A DNA stretch of 49,295 nt from Rhodospirillaceae bacterium UBA6219 (GTDB lineage: Bacteria; Pseudomonadota; Alphaproteobacteria; Rhodospirillales; Magnetospirillaceae). The stretch lies in NCBI GenBank assembly GCA_002435715.1, contig DISD01000101.1, positions 1 through 49,295 on the forward strand, written 5' to 3'. Position 1 is the first letter of the stretch. Each line of letters begins with the position of its first letter. Below the pieces are notes generated by a model, which did not search any database, was not told the DNA's origin, and worked only from the letters and a program-made list of their open reading frames with translations. Shown piece by piece: positions 34,872 through 44,700 of the stretch. Both the position numbers and the translations under genes were made by a program.

Positions 34872-34886
34872 TGGCACGGCCCTTGC
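34872..34886 (+). promoter_or_regulatory. Sigma-54 (-24/-12) promoter of the cyanate operon
   Basis: TGGCACGGCCCTTGC matches the consensus TGGCAC-N5-TTGC at every defined position, with GG at 34873-34874 and GC at 34885-34886 exactly ten bases apart. Transcription should begin near 34897, giving a leader of about 29 bases with AAGGAG before the cynA ATG. Confidence 0.9.
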
Positions 34887-34925
34887 CTTTATTGCTGCGA
34901 ACCGGAGTGACAAAGGAGAAAGCTC

Positions 34926-36311
34926 ATGGCCATGTTCGACGACGTCTTTGACCCCAATCGCAAATTGGGCGGCTGTTCCTGCGGCGGCCATGCCAGCCAG
35001 GACGAACATGATCGTGAAGCCGCTGCCGCGCAGCGCAGCGCCACGGCCGAGGACGAAGACCTGCGTTACGCCAGCACCGTCGATCAAGCGGTGCTGCGCG
35101 CCTTGTTCCCCGAAGATGCCACCCGTCGTAATTTCTTGAAGGCCGTGGGCGCCAGCACCGCTTTGGCCGCAGTGTCGCAATTCTTCCCGCTGGCCACGGC
35201 GCGCGAAGCCTTTGCCGCCAACAAGATCGGTCCGCTGGAAAAGAAGGACGTGAAGATCGGCTTCATTCCGATCACCTGTGCCACCCCCATCATCATGGCC
35301 CATCCCATGGGCTTTTATTCGCGTTACGGGCTGAACGCCGAAGTGATCAAGACCGCCGGCTGGGCGGTCATCCGCGACAAGGCGCTGAACGGCGAATACG
35401 ACGCCGCCCACATGCTGTCGCCCATGCCGCTGGCCATTTCCATGGGGGTGGGGTCCAACCCCAATCCGTGGACCATGCCGGCCATCGAGAACGTCAACGG
35501 CCAGGCCATCACGCTTGCCATGAAGCACAAGGACAAGCGCGATCCCAAGCAGTGGAAGGGCTTCAAGTTCGCCGTGCCCTTCGACTTCTCCATGCATAAT
35601 TACCTGCTGCGCTATTATCTGGCCGAACACGGCATCGATCCCGACACCGACGTGCAGATCCGCGCCGTGCCGCCGCCGGAAATGGTGGCCAATCTGCGGG
35701 CCGAGAACATCGACGGCTTCCTGGCGCCCGATCCCATGAACCAGCGCGCGGTCTATGACGGTGTCGGCTTCATCCACCTGCTGACCAAGGAAATCTGGGA
35801 CGGCCATCCGTGCTGCGCCTTCACCGCGTCGCAGGCCTTCATGTCGCAGAACCCCAACACCTATCAGGCCATCCTGCGCGCCATCATCGACGCCACCGCC
35901 TATGCCACCAAGGCCGAGAACCGCAAGGAAATCGCCGCCGCCATCGCCCCGGCCAACTACCTGAACCAGCCGGTCACCGTGGTCGAACAAGTGCTGACCG
36001 GCACCTATGCCGACGGCTTGGGCAACGTGCGCAAGGTGCCCGACCGCATCGCCTTCGATCCCTTCCCCTGGCAGTCCATGGCGGTGTGGATCATGACCCA
36101 GATGCGCCGCTGGGGGCAGCTGAAGACCGATGTGGATTACGCCACCATCGCCACCCAGGTGTTCCAGGCGGTGGACGCCGCCAAGGCCATGAAGGATGCC
36201 GGGCTGACGCCGCCCGATTCCAGCTTCAAGAAGCACATCATCATGGGCAAGGAATTCGATCCGTCGAAGCCCAAGGAATACATGAACAGCTTCGCCATCA
36301 AGCGGGCCTAG
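34926..36311 (+). CDS. cynA: Cyanate/nitrate-type ABC transporter substrate-binding protein
   Basis: A 461-residue binding protein of the NrtA/CmpA/CynA family that captures small anions in the periplasm. A Tat motif, TRRNFLKAVG, has its twin arginines at residues 67-68, far from the N-terminus, so the protein carries an N-terminal extension of about 60 residues. That extension includes GGCSCGGHASQDEH (Cys17, Cys19, His22, His28). The binding domain starts near residue 100 (KKDVKIGFIPITCATPIIMA). The downstream permease, ATPase and cyanase point to cyanate as substrate; the fold alone would also allow nitrate or bicarbonate. First gene of the operon, with a strong ribosome binding site. Confidence 0.85.
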   Translation: MAMFDDVFDPNRKLGGCSCGGHASQDEHDREAAAAQRSATAEDEDLRYASTVDQAVLRALFPEDATRRNFLKAVGASTALAAVSQFFPLATAREAFAANKIGPLEKKDVKIGFIPITCATPIIMAHPMGFYSRYGLNAEVIKTAGWAVIRDKALNGEYDAAHMLSPMPLAISMGVGSNPNPWTMPAIENVNGQAITLAMKHKDKRDPKQWKGFKFAVPFDFSMHNYLLRYYLAEHGIDPDTDVQIRAVPPPEMVANLRAENIDGFLAPDPMNQRAVYDGVGFIHLLTKEIWDGHPCCAFTASQAFMSQNPNTYQAILRAIIDATAYATKAENRKEIAAAIAPANYLNQPVTVVEQVLTGTYADGLGNVRKVPDRIAFDPFPWQSMAVWIMTQMRRWGQLKTDVDYATIATQVFQAVDAAKAMKDAGLTPPDSSFKKHIIMGKEFDPSKPKEYMNSFAIKRA

Positions 36312-36315
36312 AATC

Positions 36316-37155
36316 ATGTCTCGTTCGATCACCCTGCGGGCGGCGGTTGTTTCCGTCGCCCTGCTGGCCCTCTTCCTGCTGGCGTGGCAATTGGCCACGC
36401 TGGGGGGAACGGCGGCAACCGACATGGACCCGGAATACGCCGCGCTGATGGGGGCCACCGCCACCCAGGGCAAGTCGGCCATGCCCGGCCCCGTGGAAGT
36501 CCTGGGCACCTTTTGGAACCACATCACCAATCCCTTTTACGACAACGGCCCCAATGACAAGGGTGTGGGCATCCAGTTGGCTTTTTCCCTGGCCCGCGTG
36601 CTGACCGGGTTCTTCCTGGCGGTGGCGGTGGCGGTGCCCTTGGGTTTTCTGATCGGCATGAGTCCTTTGATGCACAAGGCGCTTGATCCGTTCTTCCAAC
36701 TGCTGAAACCGATCTCGCCTTTGGCGTGGATGCCGCTGGCGCTTTACACCATCAAGGATTCCTCGGCCTCGGCCATCTTCGTCATCTTCATCTGCTCGCT
36801 GTGGCCGATGTTGATGAACACCGCCTTCGGTGTGGCGGCGGTGCGCAAGGAATGGATGAATGTCGCCCGCACCCTGGAAGTCGGTCCCTTCCGCAAGGCC
36901 TTTCAGGTCATCTTGCCGGCGGCGGCGCCGACCATCGTCACCGGCATGCGTATTTCCATCGGCATCGCCTGGCTGGTGATCGTCGCCGCCGAGATGTTGG
37001 TGGGCGGTACCGGCATCGGCTACTTCGTGTGGAACGAGTGGAACAACCTGTCCATCACCAACGTCATCAACGCCATCTTGTTCATCGGCCTGGTCGGGCT
37101 GGTGCTGGATCAGGCTTTGGCCAAATTGGTCAAAGTCGTGACCTACCCGGAGTAA
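36316..37155 (+). CDS. cynB: Cyanate ABC transporter permease
   Basis: A 279-residue inner-membrane permease of the NrtB/SsuC type. A first helix (about 8-28), a periplasmic stretch and five more hydrophobic segments (from about residue 90) are visible. The cytoplasmic EAA-type loop reads EWMNVARTLEVGPFRKAFQVILPAAAPTIVTGMR. It follows cynA by four bases and has only a poor ribosome binding site, so it probably depends on translation of cynA. It would form the channel for the anion delivered by CynA. Confidence 0.88.
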   Translation: MSRSITLRAAVVSVALLALFLLAWQLATLGGTAATDMDPEYAALMGATATQGKSAMPGPVEVLGTFWNHITNPFYDNGPNDKGVGIQLAFSLARVLTGFFLAVAVAVPLGFLIGMSPLMHKALDPFFQLLKPISPLAWMPLALYTIKDSSASAIFVIFICSLWPMLMNTAFGVAAVRKEWMNVARTLEVGPFRKAFQVILPAAAPTIVTGMRISIGIAWLVIVAAEMLVGGTGIGYFVWNEWNNLSITNVINAILFIGLVGLVLDQALAKLVKVVTYPE

Positions 37156-37159
37156 CGCC

Positions 37160-38017
37160 ATGACCGGAAATCCCTTCATCCGCGTCGAAGGTCTGGCCAA
37201 GGCCTATGGACCCACCACCGTCTTCCGCGATTTGTGGATGAGCATCGACAAAGGCGAGTTCATCTGTCTGATCGGCCATTCCGGCTGCGGCAAGACCACT
37301 ATCCTGAACGCCTTGGCCGGATTGGAAGAGGTCAGCGACGGCGCCATCCTGATGGATGGCCGTGAAATCGACGGCCCCTCCCTGGACCGCGCGGTGATCT
37401 TTCAAAGCCACGCCTTGATGCCGTGGATGAGTGTCCTGGAAAATGTCGATTTCGCCGTGCGCTCACGCTGGCCGGGCTGGAACAAGGCCAAACGACACCA
37501 GCATGCCTTGAAGTTCATCGAGCTGGTCGGTCTGGCCGGCGCCGCCAACAAGAAGCCGGCCGAATTGTCGGGCGGCATGAAGCAGCGTGTCGGCATCGCC
37601 CGGGCCTTGTCCATCGAACCCAAGATGCTGCTGATGGACGAACCCTTCAGCGCGCTGGACGCCCTGACCCGCGGCACTTTGCAAGATGAGGTGCTGCGCA
37701 TCTGCCATGAAACCCAGCAGACGGTGTTCATGATCACCCACGACGTGGACGAGGCCATCTTGCTGGCCGACAAGATCGTGCTGATGACCAACGGCCCCCA
37801 AGCGGTGATCGCCGAAATCGTCGAAAACACCCTGCCGCGTGACCGCTCGCGCCACGATCTGCACCGTCATCCGCATTATTACCGCATCCGTAACCACCTG
37901 ATCGAGTTCCTGGTCGACCGCTCCAAACAATTCGACCGTGCCGCCATGGACACCCGTCATCCGCAAATCACCAAGCCCGGTCTGGGTGGCCCCACCGCCT
38001 TGGACCAATCGGCCTGA
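37160..38017 (+). CDS. cynD: Cyanate ABC transporter ATP-binding protein
   Basis: A 285-residue ABC ATPase of the NrtD/SsuB type. The motifs are complete: Walker A GHSGCGKTT, Q-loop IFQSHALMPW, signature LSGGMKQR, Walker B LLMDEPFSALDALTR and the switch histidine in FMITHDVDEA. It energises import through the CynB permease. The C-terminal 50 residues (after RDRSRHDLHRHPHYY) resemble NrtD tails. GGAG is placed seven bases before the ATG, which lies four bases after cynB. Confidence 0.9.
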   Translation: MTGNPFIRVEGLAKAYGPTTVFRDLWMSIDKGEFICLIGHSGCGKTTILNALAGLEEVSDGAILMDGREIDGPSLDRAVIFQSHALMPWMSVLENVDFAVRSRWPGWNKAKRHQHALKFIELVGLAGAANKKPAELSGGMKQRVGIARALSIEPKMLLMDEPFSALDALTRGTLQDEVLRICHETQQTVFMITHDVDEAILLADKIVLMTNGPQAVIAEIVENTLPRDRSRHDLHRHPHYYRIRNHLIEFLVDRSKQFDRAAMDTRHPQITKPGLGGPTALDQSA

Positions 38018-38055
38018 TCGCTTTTTTCCTCTTTTCCGCCACAAGGAGAAAATTC

Positions 38056-38505
38056 ATGACCCGTGATGAAGTCACCGAAATGGTTCGCGACGCCAAGCGC
38101 AAGACCGGCAAGACCTGGGCCGAACTGGCCGCCGCCATCAATCCCGATGTCTCGCCCATCGTCATCACCTGCGCCCTGTTGGGTCAGATGACCCTGGACA
38201 AGGCCGAGGCGGAAAAGGCCTGCGCGACTTTGGGTCTGCCCGCCGATTGCGCCCTGTTGCTGGCGGAAATCCCCTATCGCGGTTCGATCCCGTCCATGCC
38301 GCCGACCGATCCGCTGATCTATCGCTTCTATGAATTGGTCATGGTCTATGGCACCACCTTCAAGGAACTGATCCAGGAAGAATTCGGCGACGGCATCATG
38401 TCGGCCATCGATTTCGACATGGCCATGGAACGTCAGCCCGATCCCAAGGGCGACCGCGTCAAGCTGAGCATGAGCGGCAAGTTCCTGCCCTATAAGCGGT
38501 ATTAA
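38056..38505 (+). CDS. cynS: Cyanase (cyanate hydratase)
   Basis: A 149-residue cyanase that converts cyanate and bicarbonate to ammonia and CO2. An N-terminal helical domain (about 1-75, KRKTGKTWAELAAAI) precedes the catalytic domain. Catalytic residues of the E. coli enzyme (Arg96, Glu99, Ser122) align with Arg90, Glu93 and Ser116 here, in PLIYRFYELVMVYGTT and GDGIMSAIDF. A strong AAGGAG site precedes the ATG, suggesting high expression. No carbonic anhydrase (cynT) is adjacent, so bicarbonate must be supplied by another locus. Its stop shares TTAA with the stop of the convergent YihY-family gene. Confidence 0.96.
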   Translation: MTRDEVTEMVRDAKRKTGKTWAELAAAINPDVSPIVITCALLGQMTLDKAEAEKACATLGLPADCALLLAEIPYRGSIPSMPPTDPLIYRFYELVMVYGTTFKELIQEEFGDGIMSAIDFDMAMERQPDPKGDRVKLSMSGKFLPYKRY

Positions 38506-39728
38506 TCCCCGTCGTCGAGAATCTCGCGCAGGCTGACGGCCAGGGCAGCACGGCTGTCCTGGCGGGCCTTTTCCACCAGCGCCTGGGCGCGGATGTTCCA
38601 GGCGACGTCGCCCGGCAGGGCCTCGACCGCCAGTTCCATGTCCAGCGCGGCGATCAAGTCGGCCAAGGTGGCGGTTTCCAGGTCGCGGGCCAACACCACC
38701 CGGCGGCGAAGGGTCGGCGCGGTGAAGCCGGTGGCGTGCAGCCGCGCCAGCAGGCGGAACAATTCCCGTTCGTCGGCCGAAGTCCGCGCCAGCAATTGCC
38801 GTCTGGTGGCGCTGCCCTGGCTGGTGCGGGCCACGTCGCGCAGGATGGACAGGATTTCCAGGGCCAAGGTCAGGCGGCGGCCGGGGCGCGAGGTGCCGTG
38901 GCCCAGATGGTGGCCCGATCGCCATTCGGGAAGGGCTGCGGTGATCTCGGCGCCGATCAGGATGGCCAACCACGACAGCCAGGTCCAGGTCAGGAAGACC
39001 GGCAGCACCGCCACCGCGCCATAAAGGCTGGCATAGGTGCGCGACGAGGTGATGTAAAGCCCGAAGCCCCAGCGCAGGACCGCAAAGAGTATCGCGGCCA
39101 CCGCCGCCCCCATGGCGGCGTCCTTGACGGAAATCCGGCGGTTGGGAATGGCCGAGAACATCACGGCAAAGGCCGCCCAGGTCAGCAGGGCGGGGACCGG
39201 CAGGGCCAGGAAAGGGGTCACCGCCTTGGCCATGGACCAGCGGGTCAGGGCGGTGATGTAGCCCTGCAGTGACAACGCCGCCCCCATCAGCAGCGGCCCC
39301 AGGGTCAAGGCCGTCCAGTAAACCAACAGCTTGGACAGCGCCGAACGCGCCTTGGCGACGCGGAAGATGGCGTTCATGGTGCCTTCGATGGTCACCAGCA
39401 ACATGATGGCGGTGACCACCAGGGACAAGATGCCGATGGCCGACAGCCGCCCGGCATTGTCGATGAAGCGGTTGATCTGCAATTGCACCACTTCGCCGAT
39501 GGATGGCGCGAAGGTGCGAAACGCCCAGGACACCAGATCCTGGCGGACGGTGTCGAATGCCGGAAAGGCGGCCAGCATGGCCAAAGCGATGGCCATCAAG
39601 GGCACCAGCGACAACAGCGAGGTGTAGGTCAGCGACCCAGCCATGCGTGTGACGCCGTCCTCGCGTCCGCGACGGACGGCAAAGCGCAGGAACTCGGTGA
39701 TCTGACGTGTTCTCAGCCGTGCCCGCAT
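38502..39728 (-). CDS. YihY/BrkB-family inner membrane protein
   Basis: A 408-residue protein of the YihY/virulence factor BrkB family (often mislabelled ribonuclease BN). Six hydrophobic helices (about residues 30-265) include RMAGSLTYTSLLSLVPLMAIALAML at the start and AVAVLPVFLTWTWLSWLAILIGAEI at the end, both family hallmarks. A soluble C-terminal region of about 130 residues follows and looks like a winged-helix fold (RRQLLARTSADERELFRLLARLHATGF). Function is not settled for the family; transport or envelope roles have been suggested. ATG 39728 has a GGGGGGAAG stretch upstream. Its stop overlaps that of cynS. Confidence 0.85.
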   Translation of the reverse strand: MRARLRTRQITEFLRFAVRRGREDGVTRMAGSLTYTSLLSLVPLMAIALAMLAAFPAFDTVRQDLVSWAFRTFAPSIGEVVQLQINRFIDNAGRLSAIGILSLVVTAIMLLVTIEGTMNAIFRVAKARSALSKLLVYWTALTLGPLLMGAALSLQGYITALTRWSMAKAVTPFLALPVPALLTWAAFAVMFSAIPNRRISVKDAAMGAAVAAILFAVLRWGFGLYITSSRTYASLYGAVAVLPVFLTWTWLSWLAILIGAEITAALPEWRSGHHLGHGTSRPGRRLTLALEILSILRDVARTSQGSATRRQLLARTSADERELFRLLARLHATGFTAPTLRRRVVLARDLETATLADLIAALDMELAVEALPGDVAWNIRAQALVEKARQDSRAALAVSLREILDDGD

Positions 39729-39826
39729 GTCCGTGCTTCCCCCCTTTTGCGCGGCCCCACGTTTCGTGTAGGATGCCCGCCGCCTTCGCAGGCCACAAGA
39801 CAACATTGCGTAAAGAGAGGACCAGC

Positions 39827-40645
39827 ATGACCGCTCCGACTCCGTTGATGGCCGGCAAGAAGGGTTTGATCATGGGCGTCGCCAACGACCGCTCGATCGC
39901 CTGGGGCATCGCCAAGGCCTGCCGCGCCCAAGGGGCCGAACTGGCCTTTACTTATCTGGGCGACGCTTTGGAAAAGCGTGTGCGCCCGTTGGCGGAAAGC
40001 GTGGGCTCGGACATCGTCCTGCCCTGCGACGTCGGTGACGAAGCGTCCATCGACGCGACCTTCGAGGCGCTGAAGGCCAAGTGGGGCAAGCTGGATTTCG
40101 TCGTCCACGCCATCGGCTATTCCGACAAGGACCAGCTTCGCGGCCGTTATGCCGACACCACCTTGGAGAACTTCCAGAACACCATGCACATCTCGGTGTT
40201 CTCGTTCACCTCGGTGGCCAAGCGTGCCGCCGACATGATGCCCGATGGCGGCTCGCTGCTGACGCTGACCTATTACGGCGCCGAACGCGTCATGCCCCAT
40301 TACAATGTGATGGGCGTGGCCAAGGCCGCTTTGGAAGCCAGCGTGCGCTATCTGGCCGTCGATTTGGGCAAGCAGGGCATCCGCGTCAATTCCATGTCGG
40401 CCGGCCCCATGAAGACCCTGGCCGCTTCCGGTATCGGCGATTTCCGCTATATCCTCAAGTGGAACGAGTACAATTCCCCGCTCAAGCGCAACACCACCTT
40501 GGAAGACGTGGGCGGCGCCGGTCTGTACCTGTTGTCCAACCTGTCGTCCGGCGTGACCGGCGAATGCCATCACGTGGACAGCGGCTATCACGTGGTGGGG
40601 ATGAAGGCGGTGGACGCCCCCGACATCACCGTGTCCAAGGACTGA
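39827..40645 (+). CDS. fabI: Enoyl-[acyl-carrier-protein] reductase (NADH)
   Basis: A 272-residue FabI of the short-chain dehydrogenase superfamily, catalysing the last reduction of fatty acid elongation. The N-terminal KKGLIMGVANDRSIAWGIAKA is the FabI nucleotide-binding form. The catalytic Tyr and Lys are in YYGAERVMPHYNVMGVAKAALEASVRYLA, and RVNSMSAGPMKTLAASGI continues the active site. ATG 39827 has AGAGAGG upstream; earlier in-frame codons are leader. aroC begins three bases after its stop. Confidence 0.95.
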   Translation: MTAPTPLMAGKKGLIMGVANDRSIAWGIAKACRAQGAELAFTYLGDALEKRVRPLAESVGSDIVLPCDVGDEASIDATFEALKAKWGKLDFVVHAIGYSDKDQLRGRYADTTLENFQNTMHISVFSFTSVAKRAADMMPDGGSLLTLTYYGAERVMPHYNVMGVAKAALEASVRYLAVDLGKQGIRVNSMSAGPMKTLAASGIGDFRYILKWNEYNSPLKRNTTLEDVGGAGLYLLSNLSSGVTGECHHVDSGYHVVGMKAVDAPDITVSKD

Positions 40646-40648
40646 TCC

Positions 40649-41731
40649 ATGTCGGGAAACGGTTTCGGCCACACCTTCCGCTTCACCACCTTCGGCGAAT
40701 CCCACGGCCCGGCCATCGGTTGCGTGATCGATGGCGTGCCGCCTTTGCTGAAGCTGTCGGAAGGGGATATCCAGCCTTGGCTGGATCAAAGGAAGCCCGG
40801 CCAGAACCGTTTCACCACCCAGCGCCAGGAAGCCGATCAGGTGCGTATCCTGTCCGGCGTCTTCGACGGCGTGACCACCGGCACTTCCATCGGATTGCTG
40901 ATCGAAAACACCGACCAGCGGTCCAAGGATTACGGCGACATCAAGGACACCTTCCGTCCCGGTCACGCCGATTGGGTCTATGAACAGAAATACGGCATCC
41001 GCGATTATCGCGGCGGCGGACGCTCCAGCGCGCGGGAAACCGCCATGCGGGTGGCGGCCGGCGCGGTGGCGCGGGTGGTCCTGGAAGCCTTGGCGCCCGG
41101 CATCGCCATCCGTGGCGCCTTGGTGCAGATGGGCCCCAACGCCATCGATCCCGGACGCTGGGATTGGGATCAGCGTCAGGCCAATCCGTTCTGGTGCCCC
41201 GATGCCGAAACCGTACCGGTGTGGGAACAGTTCCTGGACGGGGTGCGCAAATCGGGGTCTTCCACCGGCGGCGTGGTCGAGGTGGTGGCTTCGGGGGTTC
41301 CGGTGGGCCTGGGGGCGCCGGTCTATGACAAGCTGGATGCCGATCTGGCCAAGGCGATGATGAGCATCAACGCCGTCAAGGGTGTGGAAATCGGCGCCGG
41401 TTTCCTGGCCGCTTCGCTGTCGGGCGAAGACAATGCCGACGAAATGCGCATGGGGCCCGACGGCCAAGTTCAGTTTCTCTCTAACAATGCCGGCGGCATC
41501 CTGGGGGGCATTTCCACCGGCCAGGACATCGTGCTGCGCATGGCCATCAAGCCCACCAGCTCGATCCTGATCCCGAAGAAAAGCGTCGATCGCCAGGGTA
41601 ACGAGATCGAGGTGATCACCAAGGGCCGGCACGATCCCTGTGTCGCCATCCGCGCCGTACCGGTGGCCGAGGCGATGATGGCGGTGACTTTGGCCGACCA
41701 TTTGCTGCGCCATCGGGCGCAATGCGGTTGA
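40649..41731 (+). CDS. aroC: Chorismate synthase
   Basis: A 360-residue flavin-dependent enzyme that turns 5-enolpyruvylshikimate 3-phosphate into chorismate, the last shared step to aromatic amino acids and folate. Family motifs are FTTFGESHGPAIGCVIDGVP (residues 9-28), the basic YRGGGRSSARETAMRVAAGA and MRMGPDGQVQFLSNNAGGILGGISTGQ near the end, where active-site residues bind FMN and substrate. It is normal in length. It forms an operon with fabI, a pairing common in alphaproteobacteria. A nested dyad covers its stop codon. Confidence 0.96.
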   Translation: MSGNGFGHTFRFTTFGESHGPAIGCVIDGVPPLLKLSEGDIQPWLDQRKPGQNRFTTQRQEADQVRILSGVFDGVTTGTSIGLLIENTDQRSKDYGDIKDTFRPGHADWVYEQKYGIRDYRGGGRSSARETAMRVAAGAVARVVLEALAPGIAIRGALVQMGPNAIDPGRWDWDQRQANPFWCPDAETVPVWEQFLDGVRKSGSSTGGVVEVVASGVPVGLGAPVYDKLDADLAKAMMSINAVKGVEIGAGFLAASLSGEDNADEMRMGPDGQVQFLSNNAGGILGGISTGQDIVLRMAIKPTSSILIPKKSVDRQGNEIEVITKGRHDPCVAIRAVPVAEAMMAVTLADHLLRHRAQCG

Positions 41732-41762
41732 CCCAAACCTTTGGTGGGGTAATGATCAACCG
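41725..41762 (+). terminator. Nested stem-loop at the aroC stop codon
   Basis: CGGTTGA (41725-41731, containing the aroC TGA) pairs with TCAACCG (41756-41762), and inside it CCAAA-CC-TTTGG (41733-41744) forms a second stem. It separates aroC from the tandem-kinase gene. No T-run follows, so it may attenuate rather than stop transcription. Confidence 0.4.
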
Positions 41763-41788
41763 TTGATGGACATTTCGGCCGCATCATC

Positions 41789-44700
41789 GTGCAAGAGAAC
41801 CAGGCCCCCGCCGTAACCCTTACCCGCTCGCGCCGAAGCATGCGTCCCCTGGTCGCGGTGGCGGTGCTGTTGGTCGTGGTCATGGAAGGTTTGCTGGTCG
41901 CCCATTTGTGGCGCGGCCACAGCCGGGCCGAGGCGGATTCCTTGCTGGTGGCCACCAGCCTGAGCCAAGCGCTGGAACAGCATGTCGCCGGCCAGTTCCG
42001 TGGTATCGACGCGCTGTTGGACGAAACCGCGGTCATCGTCCAGGCCGGTCATCACCATACCCCCAGCGTGGTGGCCCATCTGCGCGAACGTCTGACCGCC
42101 TTTCCCGAATTGACCGGTCTGATCCTGGTCACCGAGGACGCGGGGCAAAGTCTGTTGTTGGGTGACCAGTCGCTGACCCAAGCCCAATTGTCCTGGTTGC
42201 GCCAACGCCTGACTTCGGCCGGGCGTCCGTTGCTGGTCGCGCCGCCGCTGCCGGATGGGGATCGGCGCCTGCCAGTGGCCAGACGCTTCCAGCTGGCGGG
42301 CCGTCCGGCGGCGATCGTGACCTTGCTGGATGCCGATCAGGTGGCGGAATACCTGCAAAGCGTCCAGGTCGAAGAAACCAGCCGGCTGTTGGTGGTGCAT
42401 GGTTCCGCAGTGGTGGTCGCCCAGGTCCCCAACCATGCCCTGGCGTTCGGTCTGCCGGTTCACGACAGTGGAAACACTTTGGGCGTGGCCGTGCCGGTCG
42501 AAGATTTGAACCTGTCCGTCCGGGTGGACATGGACAAGGACCAGACCTTTGCCCTGTGGCGGATGAACGCCTCGTTGCAATTGGTGCTGTTGCTGGCCTT
42601 CTGTGCCGCTTTGTATTATTGGGCGCGACGGGGTGACCGGGCCTGGCGCGATCTGGTGGCCATTCGCGACAGTCTGGAAGAGATGGTCGAAAAGCGGGGC
42701 GTCGAGCTGCAAACGGCGCTGGAACATCTGGACCACAAGGTCCGGCAAGTGGGCAGCGCCAACCGCGAATTACGCCGTTTGTCCATGGTTGCCGCCCACC
42801 ATCTGCAGGAACCGCTGCGCCCGCTGGTCAGTTATTCGCAGATGCTGGCCCGGGGGCTGCCCGCGGCCAACCCGGCGGCGGGCGAGATTCTGGATCGCCT
42901 GATCGTCGGCGGCAAGGACATGAAAGTCCTGTTGAAAGGGTTTCAACAGCGGGTGTCCGACCTCAGTATCGACGCTCCGGAAGAAACGGTGGACCTGATG
43001 GTCGCAGTTCAAGGCGCCATGGTCGATTGTGGGATGGACGTCCCCATCCGGGTCGGCGACTTGCCCATGGTGACGGTGTCCCCCCATTCCACCACCGAAT
43101 TGTTGATCCAGGTTTTTCGGACCCTGGCGGGATTGGGGGCCAGCGAAATCGCCCTGAGTTCGGTCTTGCGATCCCAAGGTTGGGTGGTCGATGTGGTGGC
43201 CATTGGCCCGCTGATGGCGGAAGCCGACACTTCGGTCGCGGTGCGGGTCTGTCTGTCCTTGGCCAGCCTGAACGGCTTGAACCTGTCGTTTTTGGGCCAG
43301 GGCTTCCAACTGGTGCTGTCGGCGGGCGAGAAAGTGGCGACGCAAGTGGCGGGCGTCGAAACCCCGGCCCCTCGGCCGTTGATGCGGGCCCGGCTGCAGG
43401 CCCTGGGGCTGATCTTCATTCTGGTCGGGGTGGTGTATTGGCAGGTCGACCGGGAACGCGAAGCCGCCATTCACGCGGCGCAGGTGCTGACCCGGTCGGT
43501 CGCCAATTCCATCGACCAGCAAATTTCGGGATCGTTGCGGGGCATTGACGTCATCTTGGCCGAAGCGGCCGAGGCCATCCAGTCGGGCGCCGCCAAAAGC
43601 ATGGATTTCTCCATCCGCATGGAAGCGATCTTGCGGGCTTTTCCCGAAATCAACTTCATCGGTCGGGTCGATGCCCAAGGGGTGCTGGACGTCAACACCT
43701 GGCCGCCCATGCCGGTTCCGGATCAACCCATTCGGGTCGGCGACCGCGCTTATTTCCAAAAGGCCCGCCGTTTGGGCCATGATTCCATCATCGTCGGCGA
43801 TCCCAATGTCGGCAAGCTGACCCACGGCCGGGCCTGGCATCTGGCGCGGCCGTTACGCGACGCGCGGGGTGATTTCATCGGTTTGGTGCTGGCCAACGTC
43901 AATCCCGACCATTACGCCCGTTTCCTGGAACGGGTGTTGTTGGATGTGAACGGCGGTACGGCCCTGATCGGCACCAATGGTCTGATGATCGCCCGCGCCC
44001 CGGCCCATGCGCAGAAATTCGGCATGGATATCTCGACGTCGGATTTGTTCACCCAGTGGCTGCCGCAATCACCCCACGGGACCGCCCATCTGATCTCGAA
44101 GGCCGACGGCAACGACAAATACCTGGCCTATCGCACCCTTTCGCCCTATCCGCTGGTGGTGACGTCGGCGGTATCGCGCAACAAGGCGTTGGCGGAATGG
44201 CGCCGCCAGGCATGGTTCAGCGCGACGGTGGCGGCGTTGCTGGGGGGCGCGGTGTTCGCCCTGGCCTGGCGCTCCGATCGCGGCATGCGTCGAATCCAGC
44301 GTCAGCACGCCGCCTTGCAGAACGAGATCGAGCGCCGCATGGAAGGGTTGGAAGCCGCCCGTTCCCAATCCGATGCCCGTGCCGCCAGTCTGGAACGCCT
44401 GAACGAGCAATTGCGCGAAATCCTGGCCATCATCACCACCCAGATGGACGTGCCCTTGGCCGCCTTGCAGCGGGACGTGGCCGCTTTGGGGCCGATGGTC
44501 GACACGTTTGAAGATCAGGTCGGCCGGGAAGAACTGGCCTATGTGGCCAACGCCATCAGTCGGTTGTCGGCCTTGCTGCGCGACTTCCAGCATTTCGTCC
44601 AGGTGGTGGGCACGGTTCCGCACCGGGGGGTGTTGGACCTGAACGCCTTGGTGCGTTTGGTCGCCGACAGCATGGACCGCCGCTTCGGCCAGGGGGTGTT

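Noticed and set aside
39713..41722. 669-codon minus-strand frame opposite fabI and aroC
   Set aside because: Antisense shadow of two clearly identified enzymes.
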